Part shown: piece by piece, positions 1-7,197 of the stretch
Numbering within the stretch: position 1 is the first letter of the stretch
How the letters are laid out: every line of letters starts with the position of its first letter
NCBI GenBank assembly: GCA_035495815.1
Contig: DATJFH010000078.1
Location: forward strand, 1 to 9,237
Source: DATJFH01 sp035495815
GTDB lineage: Bacteria; Acidobacteriota; Terriglobia; Bryobacterales; Bryobacteraceae
Reading direction: 5' to 3'
DNA length: 9,237 nucleotides
Program-made: the position numbers and the translations under genes
The notes under the pieces: model-generated
What the model was told of the DNA's origin: nothing
Databases searched by the model: none
The model's input: only the letters and a program-made list of their open reading frames with translations

Positions 1-1001
1 ACGAAGCCGGCCGCGAGGCGCTTCTGAAGCTGGTGGAAAGCGCGGACGTCTTCATCACGAATTTTCAGCCGCAGCTCGTACAGAAGTTCCGGCTGGGATT
101 CGAGGAATTGCGCGCCGTGAATCCGCGGCTGATCTACGCTCAGGTGACCGGCTACGGAGAGATCGGGCCCGAAGCGGAGAAGCCGGGCTACGACATGACG
201 GCGTACTGGGCGCGGTCCGGGCTGATGGGCCTGATGTTCAACGCCGACGCCGAGCCCACCCGGTCGGTCTGCGGTTTCGGCGATCATCCCACGTCGATGG
301 CCCTGTTCGGCGCCATCATGCTGGGACTCTACCAGCGCAGCCGCACGGGCGAAGGCAGCAAGGTCAGCACGTCGCTGATGGCGAATGGAGCGTGGTCGAA
401 CAGCTGCCAGATTCAGGCGGCGTTCTGCAAAGCCGAAGTCCCGCCCCGCACGACGCGCCACGGTTCCAACAACCCGACCGTGAACCACTATCTGGCGCGT
501 GACGGGCAGCGGTTCATCCTGTGCTGTCTGGACGCGGCCAAGGATTGGCCGAGGCTGTGCGCCTCGATGGGGAGGCGGGATCTGATTGCCGATCCGCGGT
601 TCGCCACGCCGGCCCTGCGGGCGCAGAACGGACCGGAGCTGGTGGCGCTGTTCGACCGGGAGTTCGCCGCCCATGATATGGCGGAGTGGAAGTGCCGGTT
701 CGCCGAGCACGAGGTGATCTGGGGTCCGGTGCCGACCTTCGAGCAGCTTCCCTTTGACGAGCAGATGCAGCTCAACGGCGTGTTCGCCGAAATGGCCGAC
801 GCGCCGGGCGGCCCGCTGCGGACGGTGAGCAGCCCGATCGCGGTGGAAGGCTCGAAGAAAGTCGCGCCGCGCCGGCCGCCGGCGGTGGGCGAGCATTCCG
901 TCGAGATTCTGCGGACGCTCGGCTATAGCGATCAGCAGATCGCGGAGATGGCCGCGCGCGGGGTGACCATGCAGACGGCCGGCGCGGCGCGATGCGATTA
1001 G
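1..1001 (+). CDS. CaiB/BaiF-family CoA-transferase, 5'-truncated
   Basis: The enzyme class moves coenzyme A between carboxylic acids or acts on acyl-CoA thioesters in the cytoplasm. The frame is open from base 3 to the TAG at 999-1001, so the start lies before the window; the GTG at 33 falls inside the conserved region and is not the start. Family landmarks are visible in order: a segment reading LVESADVFITNFQP, then NPRLIYAQVTGYGEIGP, PGYDMTAYWARSG, GDHPTSMALFGAIMLGLYQR, and TGEGSKV followed by SLMANGAW. The C-terminal half has the usual small domain and ends with HSVEILRTLGYSDQQIAEM. About 333 residues are present, against roughly 400 for full-length relatives. The residue aligned with the catalytic aspartate of formyl-CoA transferase seems to be alanine (codon 381-383), so the exact reaction is open. 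It overlaps the next gene by 10 bases. The family call is firm; the substrate is unknown. Confidence 0.93.
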   Translation, partial: EAGREALLKLVESADVFITNFQPQLVQKFRLGFEELRAVNPRLIYAQVTGYGEIGPEAEKPGYDMTAYWARSGLMGLMFNADAEPTRSVCGFGDHPTSMALFGAIMLGLYQRSRTGEGSKVSTSLMANGAWSNSCQIQAAFCKAEVPPRTTRHGSNNPTVNHYLARDGQRFILCCLDAAKDWPRLCASMGRRDLIADPRFATPALRAQNGPELVALFDREFAAHDMAEWKCRFAEHEVIWGPVPTFEQLPFDEQMQLNGVFAEMADAPGGPLRTVSSPIAVEGSKKVAPRRPPAVGEHSVEILRTLGYSDQQIAEMAARGVTMQTAGAARCD

Positions 1002-1720
1002 CGCGGGGCGTGCTCTGGCTTGCGGGACTGTGCGCAGCGCTGCCTGCACAGGATCCGGTCGCGGACCTGATCAGGAGCGCCCAGCGGCACGAGGCCGCCC
1101 GCGAGCACGCCCAGGCGATCGCCGATTTCGATCGCATTCTGAAGCTGCGGCCGGAGTGGGTGGAGGTGTACAACCACCGCGGCTCGGAGCACTTCAAGAT
1201 GGCGCACATCCGCGAGTCGCTGGCGGATTTCGACCGGGCCATCGCGCTGGAGCCGGCGCAGGCGCCGCACCATTGGCAGCGGGGAATCGCGCTGTACTAC
1301 GCGGGACGCTATGAAGACGGGCGGAAACAGTTCGAGCTGCACCAGACGGTCAACGGCAATGACGTCGAGAATGCCGCGTGGCGCTATCTCTGCATGGCAC
1401 GGGCCGGGACGGCGCAGGCGGCCAGGGCGGCGTTGATTCCCATCGAACAGGATGAGCGGATCCCGATGATGCAGATCCACGCCTTGTATGGAGGCAAAGC
1501 CAAAGTCGAGGACGTGCTGGCCGCCGCCCGGGCCGGAAATCCGCCGCCGGCGGTATTGAACGGACGGCTTTTTTACGCGCATCTGTACATTGGTCTGTAC
1601 TACGAAGCGGCCGGCGACGCGAAGGCGGCCAGAGAGCATATCACTCGCGCGGTGGAGTGCAAGGTGGACCATTACATGGGCGACGTGGCCCGGGTTCATC
1701 TGGAGTTGATGAAAAGGTAA
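992..1720 (+). CDS. Exported TPR-repeat protein (NlpI-like)
   Basis: This 242-residue protein probably sits outside the cytoplasmic membrane and acts as a protein-protein scaffold. Residues 1-20 look like a Sec signal peptide: positive MRLAR, a hydrophobic core, then a likely cut near LPA-Q. There is no good lipobox, because Cys14 is preceded by AGL. TPR-type helix pairs run through about residues 24-55, 57-90 and 92-125, with a further one at 194-227; typical pieces are AIADFDRILKLRPEW, SLADFDRAIALEP and HWQRGIALYYAGRYEDG. The arrangement resembles the NlpI-like TPR family. I chose the ATG at 992, which overlaps the upstream CoA-transferase by 10 bases, because the alternative GTG at 1010 would remove the positive n-region. 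There is no clear Shine-Dalgarno, which fits translational coupling. Its link to the surrounding CoA enzymes is not evident from sequence. Confidence 0.88.
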   Translation: MRLARGVLWLAGLCAALPAQDPVADLIRSAQRHEAAREHAQAIADFDRILKLRPEWVEVYNHRGSEHFKMAHIRESLADFDRAIALEPAQAPHHWQRGIALYYAGRYEDGRKQFELHQTVNGNDVENAAWRYLCMARAGTAQAARAALIPIEQDERIPMMQIHALYGGKAKVEDVLAAARAGNPPPAVLNGRLFYAHLYIGLYYEAAGDAKAAREHITRAVECKVDHYMGDVARVHLELMKR

Positions 1721-1782
1721 TGGGAAAAGCGGCGTGACAGAGAGCCGGGCGGCGCCTGACCGGACTCTCACCCACGCCTGTC

Positions 1783-1789
1783 AGGAGGT
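1783..1789 (+). promoter_or_regulatory. Strong Shine-Dalgarno for the SDR gene
   Basis: AGGAGGT lies 6 bases before the ATG at 1796. It fixes that start and implies strong, independent translation of the dehydrogenase, unlike the coupled genes on either side. In the 75-base gap before it, AGAG-CCGG (1741-1748) can pair with CCGG-A-CTCT (1760-1768), with one bulged A. No T-run follows, so this is not an intrinsic terminator. Confidence 0.8.
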
Positions 1790-1795
1790 AGGGGG

Positions 1796-2554
<759 letters not shown>

Positions 2555-2556
2555 CC

Positions 2557-2952
2557 ATGCCGGCATTCGTCTGGGAAAGCCGGATCCGGTTCGTCGATAC
2601 GGACGCGTCCGGAAGAATCCACTACACGGCGCTGCTGCGCCATTTCGAAGCCGCCGAGTTCGAGTTCCTGCGGTCGCTGGGCGTTTCGTATCACGAACTC
2701 GAAGGCGGCTATCCGCGGGTCCATGTCGAATGCGACTACCTGTCGGCGCTGGTGTGCGACGACCTGATCGCCACGGCTGTCCGGGTACTGCGGGTGGGCG
2801 GCAGTTCGTTCACGCTGGGCTACGAGGCGTCGGTCGCCGGCCGGGCGGCAGCCACCGGGCGGATCACGATCGTCTGCATCGACAAGGCTACGCAGCGCTC
2901 CCGTCCGCTGCCCGCGCTATTGGCCGAAAGGCTGCGCGCGGCGTCCGCTTAA
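2557..2952 (+). CDS. Hotdog-fold acyl-CoA thioesterase (4HBT/YbgC type)
   Basis: This 131-residue protein fits the family length and would hydrolyse an acyl-CoA thioester in the cytoplasm. The N-terminus carries the family signature: RFVDTDASGRIHYTALLRHFE at about residues 11-31. Asp16 matches the catalytic Asp17 of 4-hydroxybenzoyl-CoA thioesterase, followed by the Gly and the helix that packs in the hotdog. Later parts, with VECDYLSALVCDDLIATAVRV and a strand ending in GRITIVCIDK, match the antiparallel sheet. The ATG lies 2 bases after the dehydrogenase stop. The nearest purine-rich site (GGAG, 2537-2540) is too far upstream, which suggests translational coupling. With the CoA-transferase and dehydrogenase nearby, it may release or recycle CoA from the pathway product. 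The specific substrate cannot be told from sequence. Confidence 0.92.
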   Translation: MPAFVWESRIRFVDTDASGRIHYTALLRHFEAAEFEFLRSLGVSYHELEGGYPRVHVECDYLSALVCDDLIATAVRVLRVGGSSFTLGYEASVAGRAAATGRITIVCIDKATQRSRPLPALLAERLRAASA

Positions 2953-2988
2953 GCCACGGCATTAAAAGATCTTAAGCTCCTCAACTCT

Positions 2989-3003
2989 GTAAAGAATTGT
3001 AAG
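2989..3003 (+). promoter_or_regulatory. Putative CpxR-like response-regulator box
   Basis: GTAAA-GAATT-GTAAG matches the CpxR consensus GTAAA-N5-GTAAA at 9 of 10 fixed positions. As TGTAA repeated with a 10-base period, it also has the general direct-repeat form bound by OmpR/PhoB-class regulators. It sits about 53 bases before the start of a Spy/CpxP-like gene, the kind of target CpxR controls in enterobacteria. Two further TTAA tracts at 2962-2965 and 2972-2975 are also 10 bases apart. I could not assign a convincing -35/-10 pair; AAGAAT at 2992-2997 is a possible -10 overlapping the box. Confidence 0.45.
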
Positions 3004-3004
3004 A

Positions 3005-3031
3005 GGGCGACACCGGAAAAAGGGCTCGCCC
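3005..3031 (+). other. Possible 5' leader hairpin
   Basis: GGGCGA (3005-3010) is the reverse complement of TCGCCC (3026-3031), with a 15-base purine-rich loop. It would fold in the untranslated leader of the Spy/CpxP-like mRNA and end 12 bases before the ribosome binding site. It may only stabilise the message; no riboswitch family is recognisable. Confidence 0.3.
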
Positions 3032-3043
3032 GTCCAAGAGGAC

Positions 3044-3049
3044 GAGGAG
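3044..3049 (+). promoter_or_regulatory. Shine-Dalgarno for the Spy/CpxP-like gene
   Basis: GAGGAG lies 7 bases before the ATG at 3057 and supports that start, which also gives a complete signal peptide. Confidence 0.75.
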
Positions 3050-3056
3050 AGAAAAC

Positions 3057-3578
3057 ATGAAACATCGGTTTCTAAACGTAGCAGCTATGGCGGCGCTGGC
3101 CGCCGGAATGGCCCTGGCGCAGGACACACCCGCTCAGCCGGCGCCCGCGAACCGGTCGCACGCCCGGGAAGGCAAAGGCGCGATGAGAGGGCATTTCGGC
3201 GCGGATCTCAATCTTACCGACGCTCAGAAACAGCAGGCTCGCGCGATCTTCAAGGAGTCCCGCCAGGCCTCGCAGGCCGTGCAGCAGCAGCTCAAACAGA
3301 GCCGCGAGGCTTTAGCGGCCGCCGTCAAGTCAGGCGCGCCGGAGGCGGAGATCGACAGGCTGACGAACAGCATGTCGCCGCTGCTGGCGCAGTCGATGGC
3401 GATCCACACCAAGGCGTTCGCCAAATTCTACGCGACGCTGACGCCCGAGCAGAAGGCCAAGGTAGGCGACAAGATGGGACACATGATGAGCGGCGGCTTC
3501 GGAGGACCGGGGAGGGGCTTCGCCGCACAGGGCCGGCGCGGCCGGCACGCGGACCAGTCTACGCAGACGAATCAGTAA
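3057..3578 (+). CDS. Spy/CpxP-family periplasmic protein (LTxxQ motifs)
   Basis: A 173-residue exported protein of the Spy/CpxP/ZraP type, small helical periplasmic proteins that act as chaperones or envelope-stress and metal sensors. Residues 1-21 form a Sec signal peptide with a clear ALA-Q cut site. The two family motifs are present: LTDAQ at 53-57 and LTPEQ at 128-132. Between them lies a long amphipathic, Gln-rich helical region. The tail from about 139 (MGHMMSGG, then Gly/Arg-rich with a late His) is low in complexity, and its Met and His residues could bind metal, though this is a guess. It stands alone as a transcription unit: its own AT-rich leader with a CpxR-like box, a good ribosome binding site, and a strong terminator just after the stop. 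Envelope-stress or metal induction is therefore likely. No partner sensor kinase is in the window. Confidence 0.85.
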   Translation: MKHRFLNVAAMAALAAGMALAQDTPAQPAPANRSHAREGKGAMRGHFGADLNLTDAQKQQARAIFKESRQASQAVQQQLKQSREALAAAVKSGAPEAEIDRLTNSMSPLLAQSMAIHTKAFAKFYATLTPEQKAKVGDKMGHMMSGGFGGPGRGFAAQGRRGRHADQSTQTNQ

Positions 3579-3589
3579 GCGGGGTCCAC

Positions 3590-4936
3590 TTACGAGGAGG
3601 AGGGGCGGTCCGGCGCGAGCCCGGTCCGCCCTTTTTTTTGACTGCGGCTTCGCCAGACATAATAAGCAGGGACGCCGCTCAGGATGATCAGCGAGCCGAC
3701 AAGCGAGGGTCCCGGCCGGCTGACGAGCGTGTTGGCCACGAAACAGGCCGCGGCGATCACGAACACGACCGGAGTGACCGGGTAGCCCCACATCCGGTAA
3801 GGCCGCGGAGCGTCCGGGAACCGGCGGCGGAAGACGACGACGCCGGCCACCGTCATCCCGTAGAAGACCCAGAAGGTAAACGTCGAGTAGGAGAACAGCA
3901 CCTCGTACGATCCGCTCACGGCCAGCACGCAGGCCCAGATGCCCTGACCGGCAATGGCGAAGGCGGGCGTCTCGAACCGCGGGTGCACGAAGCCGAATTT
4001 CTCGAAGAAAAGGCCGTCGTTGGCCTGCGCGAAATAGAGACGCGGGGCGGTCATGATGTTGCCGTTAGTGGTGCCGAACATGGAGATGAGGATGGTGAGA
4101 GCCACCAGGGCGGCTCCGGCCGGCCCCATGGTCCGCTCGGCCACGGTGGAGGCGACGCGCTCGGTTGCCGCCAGGACCGGGATCGGCAGCTGGCGCAGAT
4201 AGGCGATGTTCGCCAGCAGGTAGATCGCGATCACCACGCTGACGCCGATGATCAGTGAGAGCGGAATGTTGCGCTGCGGCCGGCGGACTTCCCCGGCCAC
4301 CAGGCTGATCGCATACCACCCGTTGTACGCCCAGAGCCCGGCGATCATGGCGAGGCCGAATTTTCCGAGCGAGAAACCGGCGGCAGGCGCCGGCGCCGCC
4401 GCATGCGCAGGACTCAGGAATGCGGCCACGATCAGAACCAGGATTCCGAGCACCTTGAGCGAGGTGAAGATGTTCTGCACGGTCGCGCCCATGCGGACGC
4501 CGCGGTAGTTCACCGCCGTCAGAAGCAGGATCAGCGCCACCGGAACCAGCTTCGACACCAGGGGCGGCATGGGGATGAAATAGCCGAGATAGATGGAGAA
4601 GCCCACGGCTACGACCGCGATGCCGCCGGAGCGCGCCGCCAGAAAGAACGACCATCCGCAGAGGAATCCCCAGAGCGGGCCGAACGAATCGCGCAGGAAA
4701 ACGTACTGCCCGCCGGTGGCCGGCATCATCGCGCCCAGTTCGGCGTAGGCGAGCGCGCCCAGAAAAGAGAGCGCGCCGGCGATGATCCACATGGCGAGGA
4801 TCATGGAAGTCGACGGCAGGCTTTGGGCGATGGAGCCGGGCACCAGGAAAATGGCGGAGCCGATCATGGTGCCGATCACGATCGTGGTGGAATCAAACAG
4901 TCCCAGCTTGCGCGGCAGTTCGGCGCGTCTGTCCAT
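3590..4936 (-). CDS. APC-superfamily amino acid permease (LAT/SteT-like)
   Basis: A 448-residue integral membrane transporter, probably with 12 helices, that would exchange or import amino acids across the inner membrane. The first helix carries GTMIGSAIF at residues 22-30, the unwound substrate-binding segment of this superfamily. It is followed by AYAELGAMMPATGGQYVFL at about 63-81. Helix 6 shows LWAYNGWYAISLVAGEVRRPQRNIP near 201-225, and helix 8 shows MTAPRLYFAQANDGLF near 295-310. RPYRMWGYPVTP lies near 378-389. This layout fits the LAT-like branch, such as the Ser/Thr exchanger SteT, but the substrate is not decided by sequence. The ATG at 4936 gives the expected short cytoplasmic N-terminus. 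The charged tail is encoded by an A8 run and the neighbour's terminator hairpin, and its stop lies 11 bases from the convergent gene's stop. Confidence 0.94.
   Translation of the reverse strand: MDRRAELPRKLGLFDSTTIVIGTMIGSAIFLVPGSIAQSLPSTSMILAMWIIAGALSFLGALAYAELGAMMPATGGQYVFLRDSFGPLWGFLCGWSFFLAARSGGIAVVAVGFSIYLGYFIPMPPLVSKLVPVALILLLTAVNYRGVRMGATVQNIFTSLKVLGILVLIVAAFLSPAHAAAPAPAAGFSLGKFGLAMIAGLWAYNGWYAISLVAGEVRRPQRNIPLSLIIGVSVVIAIYLLANIAYLRQLPIPVLAATERVASTVAERTMGPAGAALVALTILISMFGTTNGNIMTAPRLYFAQANDGLFFEKFGFVHPRFETPAFAIAGQGIWACVLAVSGSYEVLFSYSTFTFWVFYGMTVAGVVVFRRRFPDAPRPYRMWGYPVTPVVFVIAAACFVANTLVSRPGPSLVGSLIILSGVPAYYVWRSRSQKKGRTGLAPDRPSSS
3603..3639 (+). terminator. Intrinsic terminator of the Spy/CpxP-like gene
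   Basis: GGGCGG (3603-3608) pairs with CCGCCC (3626-3631) and CCGG (3610-3613) with CCGG (3621-3624), separated by one T-T mismatch, with a 7-base loop. Eight T residues follow at once (3632-3639). It begins 25 bases after the stop at 3578. On the other strand the hairpin has no T-run after it, so it works in one direction only. It lies wholly inside the 3' end of the convergent permease gene and encodes that protein's residues from about 433 to 445. Confidence 0.9.
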
Positions 4937-4945
4937 CTGGCTGCT

Positions 4946-4975
4946 GTTATACCTCGAAATGGTGAAACCTGTCGA
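4946..4975 (-). promoter_or_regulatory. Putative promoter of the permease gene
   Basis: Read on the - strand, TCGACA (4975-4970) is one base from the -35 consensus, and TATAAC (4951-4946) is one base from the -10, with an 18-base spacer. The predicted transcript start is near 4939-4938, only two or three bases before the ATG at 4936. No Shine-Dalgarno is visible, so the mRNA would be nearly leaderless. Confidence 0.5.
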
Positions 4976-4978
4976 AGG

Positions 4979-4987
4979 TGCTAGAAT
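4979..4987 (+). promoter_or_regulatory. Putative extended -10 promoter of the membrane protein gene
   Basis: TGCTAGAAT matches the extended -10 form TGnTATAAT with one mismatch. No good -35 is seen (TGGTGA at 4960-4965 is weak), which extended -10 promoters tolerate. Transcription would begin near 4994, just before the in-frame ATG at 5002. This argues against the GTG at 4978 as the start. It interleaves with the divergent permease promoter. Confidence 0.5.
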
Positions 4988-5001
4988 TGGCGCTTTCCCA
5001 G

Positions 5002-7188
5002 ATGTTCCTGCTCCGGATCCTGTTCGGCGCCTCGTTCACGGTTGCCGCGTCCTGGTCCCTCGGCCGGATGGCGCTGTGGCGCCTGCGCGCGCCGGGAGTG
5101 ATGGCGATTCCGGTGGGAGCGTCGCTGCTCAGCCTGTGCGTTTACATCCTTCTATTACTCGAGCGGGCAAACGAGAACTCGTTCCTCCTGCTGGGAGGCT
5201 GCGCGCTCCTGCCGGTGCTGTGGAGGGACAGGCGGCCGCGCGCGGCGCAAAAGACGGAGCGCTCCGACCGCGTCACGCTATGGATCCTGAGACTGATTCT
5301 GCCGGCGTACGGCGCGCTGTACCTGGTGCACGCACTGGCGCCGGAGGTGCAGCCCGACGCGCTCTACTATCACCTGGGGCTAGTCTCGGAATATTTCCGG
5401 CGGGGCGCGTTCCCGGACCGAATCGGCTTCTACGAGGTTCTGCCGCAGGGCATGGAGATGCTCTACCTGTTCGGATTCGCATTCGGCGAACACCCGGCGG
5501 CGAAACTGATTCACTTCGTGTTTCTGATCGCCACCGGTCCGGTGATGCTGGCTGTGGGCCACAGGCTGGGGATCTCGCGAACGGTTTGCTGGGTGGCCAC
5601 GGCTTTCTATTGGCTCTCACCGGTGGTCGGCGTCAGCGGTACGTGCGGGTACACGGACGCGGCCCTGGTGTGCTGCGTCCTGGCCACGCTCTATTTCCTG
5701 CTGGCCTGGCGCGACGAGGGCCGGGCCGCCAGTCTGATCCCGGCCGGGGCGCTGGCGGGGTTCTGCTATGCGATCAAGTTGAACGGGCTGCTGATTGCGG
5801 GCCTGGCGGGTCTATTCGTGCTGTTCGAATGCAGCCGCCGTCCGAAGCTGGCGCTGGCGCGCTCGGCGCTGCTGGCTGCGCCGGCGCTGGTAATGATCGC
5901 GCCCTGGATGATTCGAGCCGCCGTGCTCACGGGGAATCCACTGGCGCCGCTGTTCAACACCTGGTTCCCGAATCCGTACTTTCTGGCCTCGGTCGACAAG
6001 AGCCTGAGCGAGTACCTGCGCACTTATGACGGCTTCCAGTTCCGCTCCGCGCCCTGGGAGCTGACGGTGGGCGGCGCCAGCCACGGAATTCTGGGGCCCC
6101 TGTTTCTGCTGCTGCCGCTGGGGCTGCTCTCGCTGTTCCGGCGCGAGGGACGGCGGGTCTGGCTGCTGGGCGCGGCGCTGGCGATTCCCTGGTTCGTCAA
6201 CGTGGGGACGCGATTCCTGATGCCCAGCCTGCCCTTCTTCGCGCTCGGCCTGGCGCTGGCGGCGCCGCATCCGGTCGCCTGGGCCGCGCTGATCTTTCAC
6301 GCGGTGAGCTGCTGGCCGGCCGTAGTGGGGCAATACCAGCGGCCGGAGCTGTGGCGTCTGTGGGGCTTCCCCTGGCGGGCGGCGCTGCGCGTGCAGCCGG
6401 ACCGGGATTATCTACGGTCCGCTTTGTGGGACTTTCCGGTAACGGAAATGATCAACCGGGTGACCCAACCAGACGGCAAGATTCTGGGGCTGACCGCGCT
6501 GCCGGACGCCTACATCCATCGCGAGATCGTTCAATACTGGCAGTCGGCCACCGGTGTCCGGCTGAGGGAGGAGTTACTCGAGGCGACCTACGCCGAAGTG
6601 GCTCCCTTCTACGACTGGTCGGCGGAATGGCCGGAGGCGGCTCTGGGCGCGGTCCGGATACGCAACCTGGGCAAATCGGAGCTCGACGTGGATTTCCACG
6701 AGGTGTCTATTCTGCGGGGCGGGGTGAGTCTCCCGGTGGATCGCGAGTGGCGCGTGGCCGCCTGGCCCGACCCGTTCGAAGCGATCTTTGCGTTCGACGG
6801 GAACCAGGCTTCGCGCTGGCACAGCTGGGATCCGATGCGGCCGGGCATGTACCTGGAGGTCGAGTTCGGCGGCCCGCTCCGGGTGAGCGGGGTGAGCCTG
6901 TCGACGCACCGCAGCGGCCCGAAGGTGGAGATTTTCGGCAAGCCGCCGGACGGCCGCTGGAGGCTACTCGCGAAAGACATCAAGATGGAGCAGCGTCCTG
7001 CGGAGAATCTGCGGAGAGCGACGACGCGCAACGTGAAGCGGGCGGGCATCGATTACATCCTGGCGCCGGTGGAGGGGACGCTCGGGAACGCGGACCTCGG
7101 CAGAGACCTGGTCCTGCATTCGCGGGAGTACGGCATACACGAGATCGGGCGGTATCAGACGATCCGGCTGTTCGCCATCGATCGCTGA
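5002..7188 (+). CDS. GT-C glycosyltransferase-like membrane protein with C-terminal discoidin-like segment
   Basis: A long polytopic protein resembling the GT39/ArnT-like GT-C class, which transfers sugars from lipid carriers at the outer face of the inner membrane. Numbered from an in-frame GTG at 4978 (736 residues), hydrophobic helices occupy about 10-450. The first large loop holds PDALYYHL (126-133) with the Asp expected of GT-C enzymes, then LPQGMEMLYLFGFAFGEHPAAKLIH. A second candidate, GYTDAAL, is at 224-230. From about 470 the chain is soluble and presumably extracytoplasmic. Residues 604-670 (FDGNQASRWHSW, then YLEVEFG, VSGVSLS, a VEIFGKPPDGRW strand) look like a partial F5/8 type C module. 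The final part, IDYILAPVEG and later QTIRLFAIDR, resembles tails of such membrane proteins. I prefer the ATG at 5002 because a -10 box overlaps the GTG start; that gives 728 residues. Acceptor and donor are unknown. Confidence 0.75.
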   Translation: MFLLRILFGASFTVAASWSLGRMALWRLRAPGVMAIPVGASLLSLCVYILLLLERANENSFLLLGGCALLPVLWRDRRPRAAQKTERSDRVTLWILRLILPAYGALYLVHALAPEVQPDALYYHLGLVSEYFRRGAFPDRIGFYEVLPQGMEMLYLFGFAFGEHPAAKLIHFVFLIATGPVMLAVGHRLGISRTVCWVATAFYWLSPVVGVSGTCGYTDAALVCCVLATLYFLLAWRDEGRAASLIPAGALAGFCYAIKLNGLLIAGLAGLFVLFECSRRPKLALARSALLAAPALVMIAPWMIRAAVLTGNPLAPLFNTWFPNPYFLASVDKSLSEYLRTYDGFQFRSAPWELTVGGASHGILGPLFLLLPLGLLSLFRREGRRVWLLGAALAIPWFVNVGTRFLMPSLPFFALGLALAAPHPVAWAALIFHAVSCWPAVVGQYQRPELWRLWGFPWRAALRVQPDRDYLRSALWDFPVTEMINRVTQPDGKILGLTALPDAYIHREIVQYWQSATGVRLREELLEATYAEVAPFYDWSAEWPEAALGAVRIRNLGKSELDVDFHEVSILRGGVSLPVDREWRVAAWPDPFEAIFAFDGNQASRWHSWDPMRPGMYLEVEFGGPLRVSGVSLSTHRSGPKVEIFGKPPDGRWRLLAKDIKMEQRPAENLRRATTRNVKRAGIDYILAPVEGTLGNADLGRDLVLHSREYGIHEIGRYQTIRLFAIDR

Positions 7189-7197
7189 CGGCCCGGG

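Noticed and set aside
33..35. GTG as the start of the CoA-transferase
   Set aside because: The codons before it read EAGREALLKL, which fits the family's conserved segment before SADVFITNF, so the gene continues off the left edge.
1741..1768. Hairpin between the TPR and SDR genes as a terminator
   Set aside because: The stem is 8 pairs with a bulge, but no T-run follows, so it does not look like an intrinsic terminator.
998..1771. Open frame of 257 codons on the - strand opposite the TPR gene
   Set aside because: It is antisense to a protein with clear TPR repeats and a signal peptide, and has no recognisable family features.
2967..2974. AGATCT-centred palindrome AAGATCTT as an operator
   Set aside because: The symmetry stops at 8 bases, as the flanking bases do not pair. 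That is too short in an AT-rich gap to support a specific site.
4782..6029. Open frame of 415 codons on the + strand overlapping the permease start and the GT-C gene
   Set aside because: It crosses two well-supported genes on opposite strands and the promoter region between them. Its composition is rich in Arg, Gly, Pro and Ala, typical of an out-of-frame reading.
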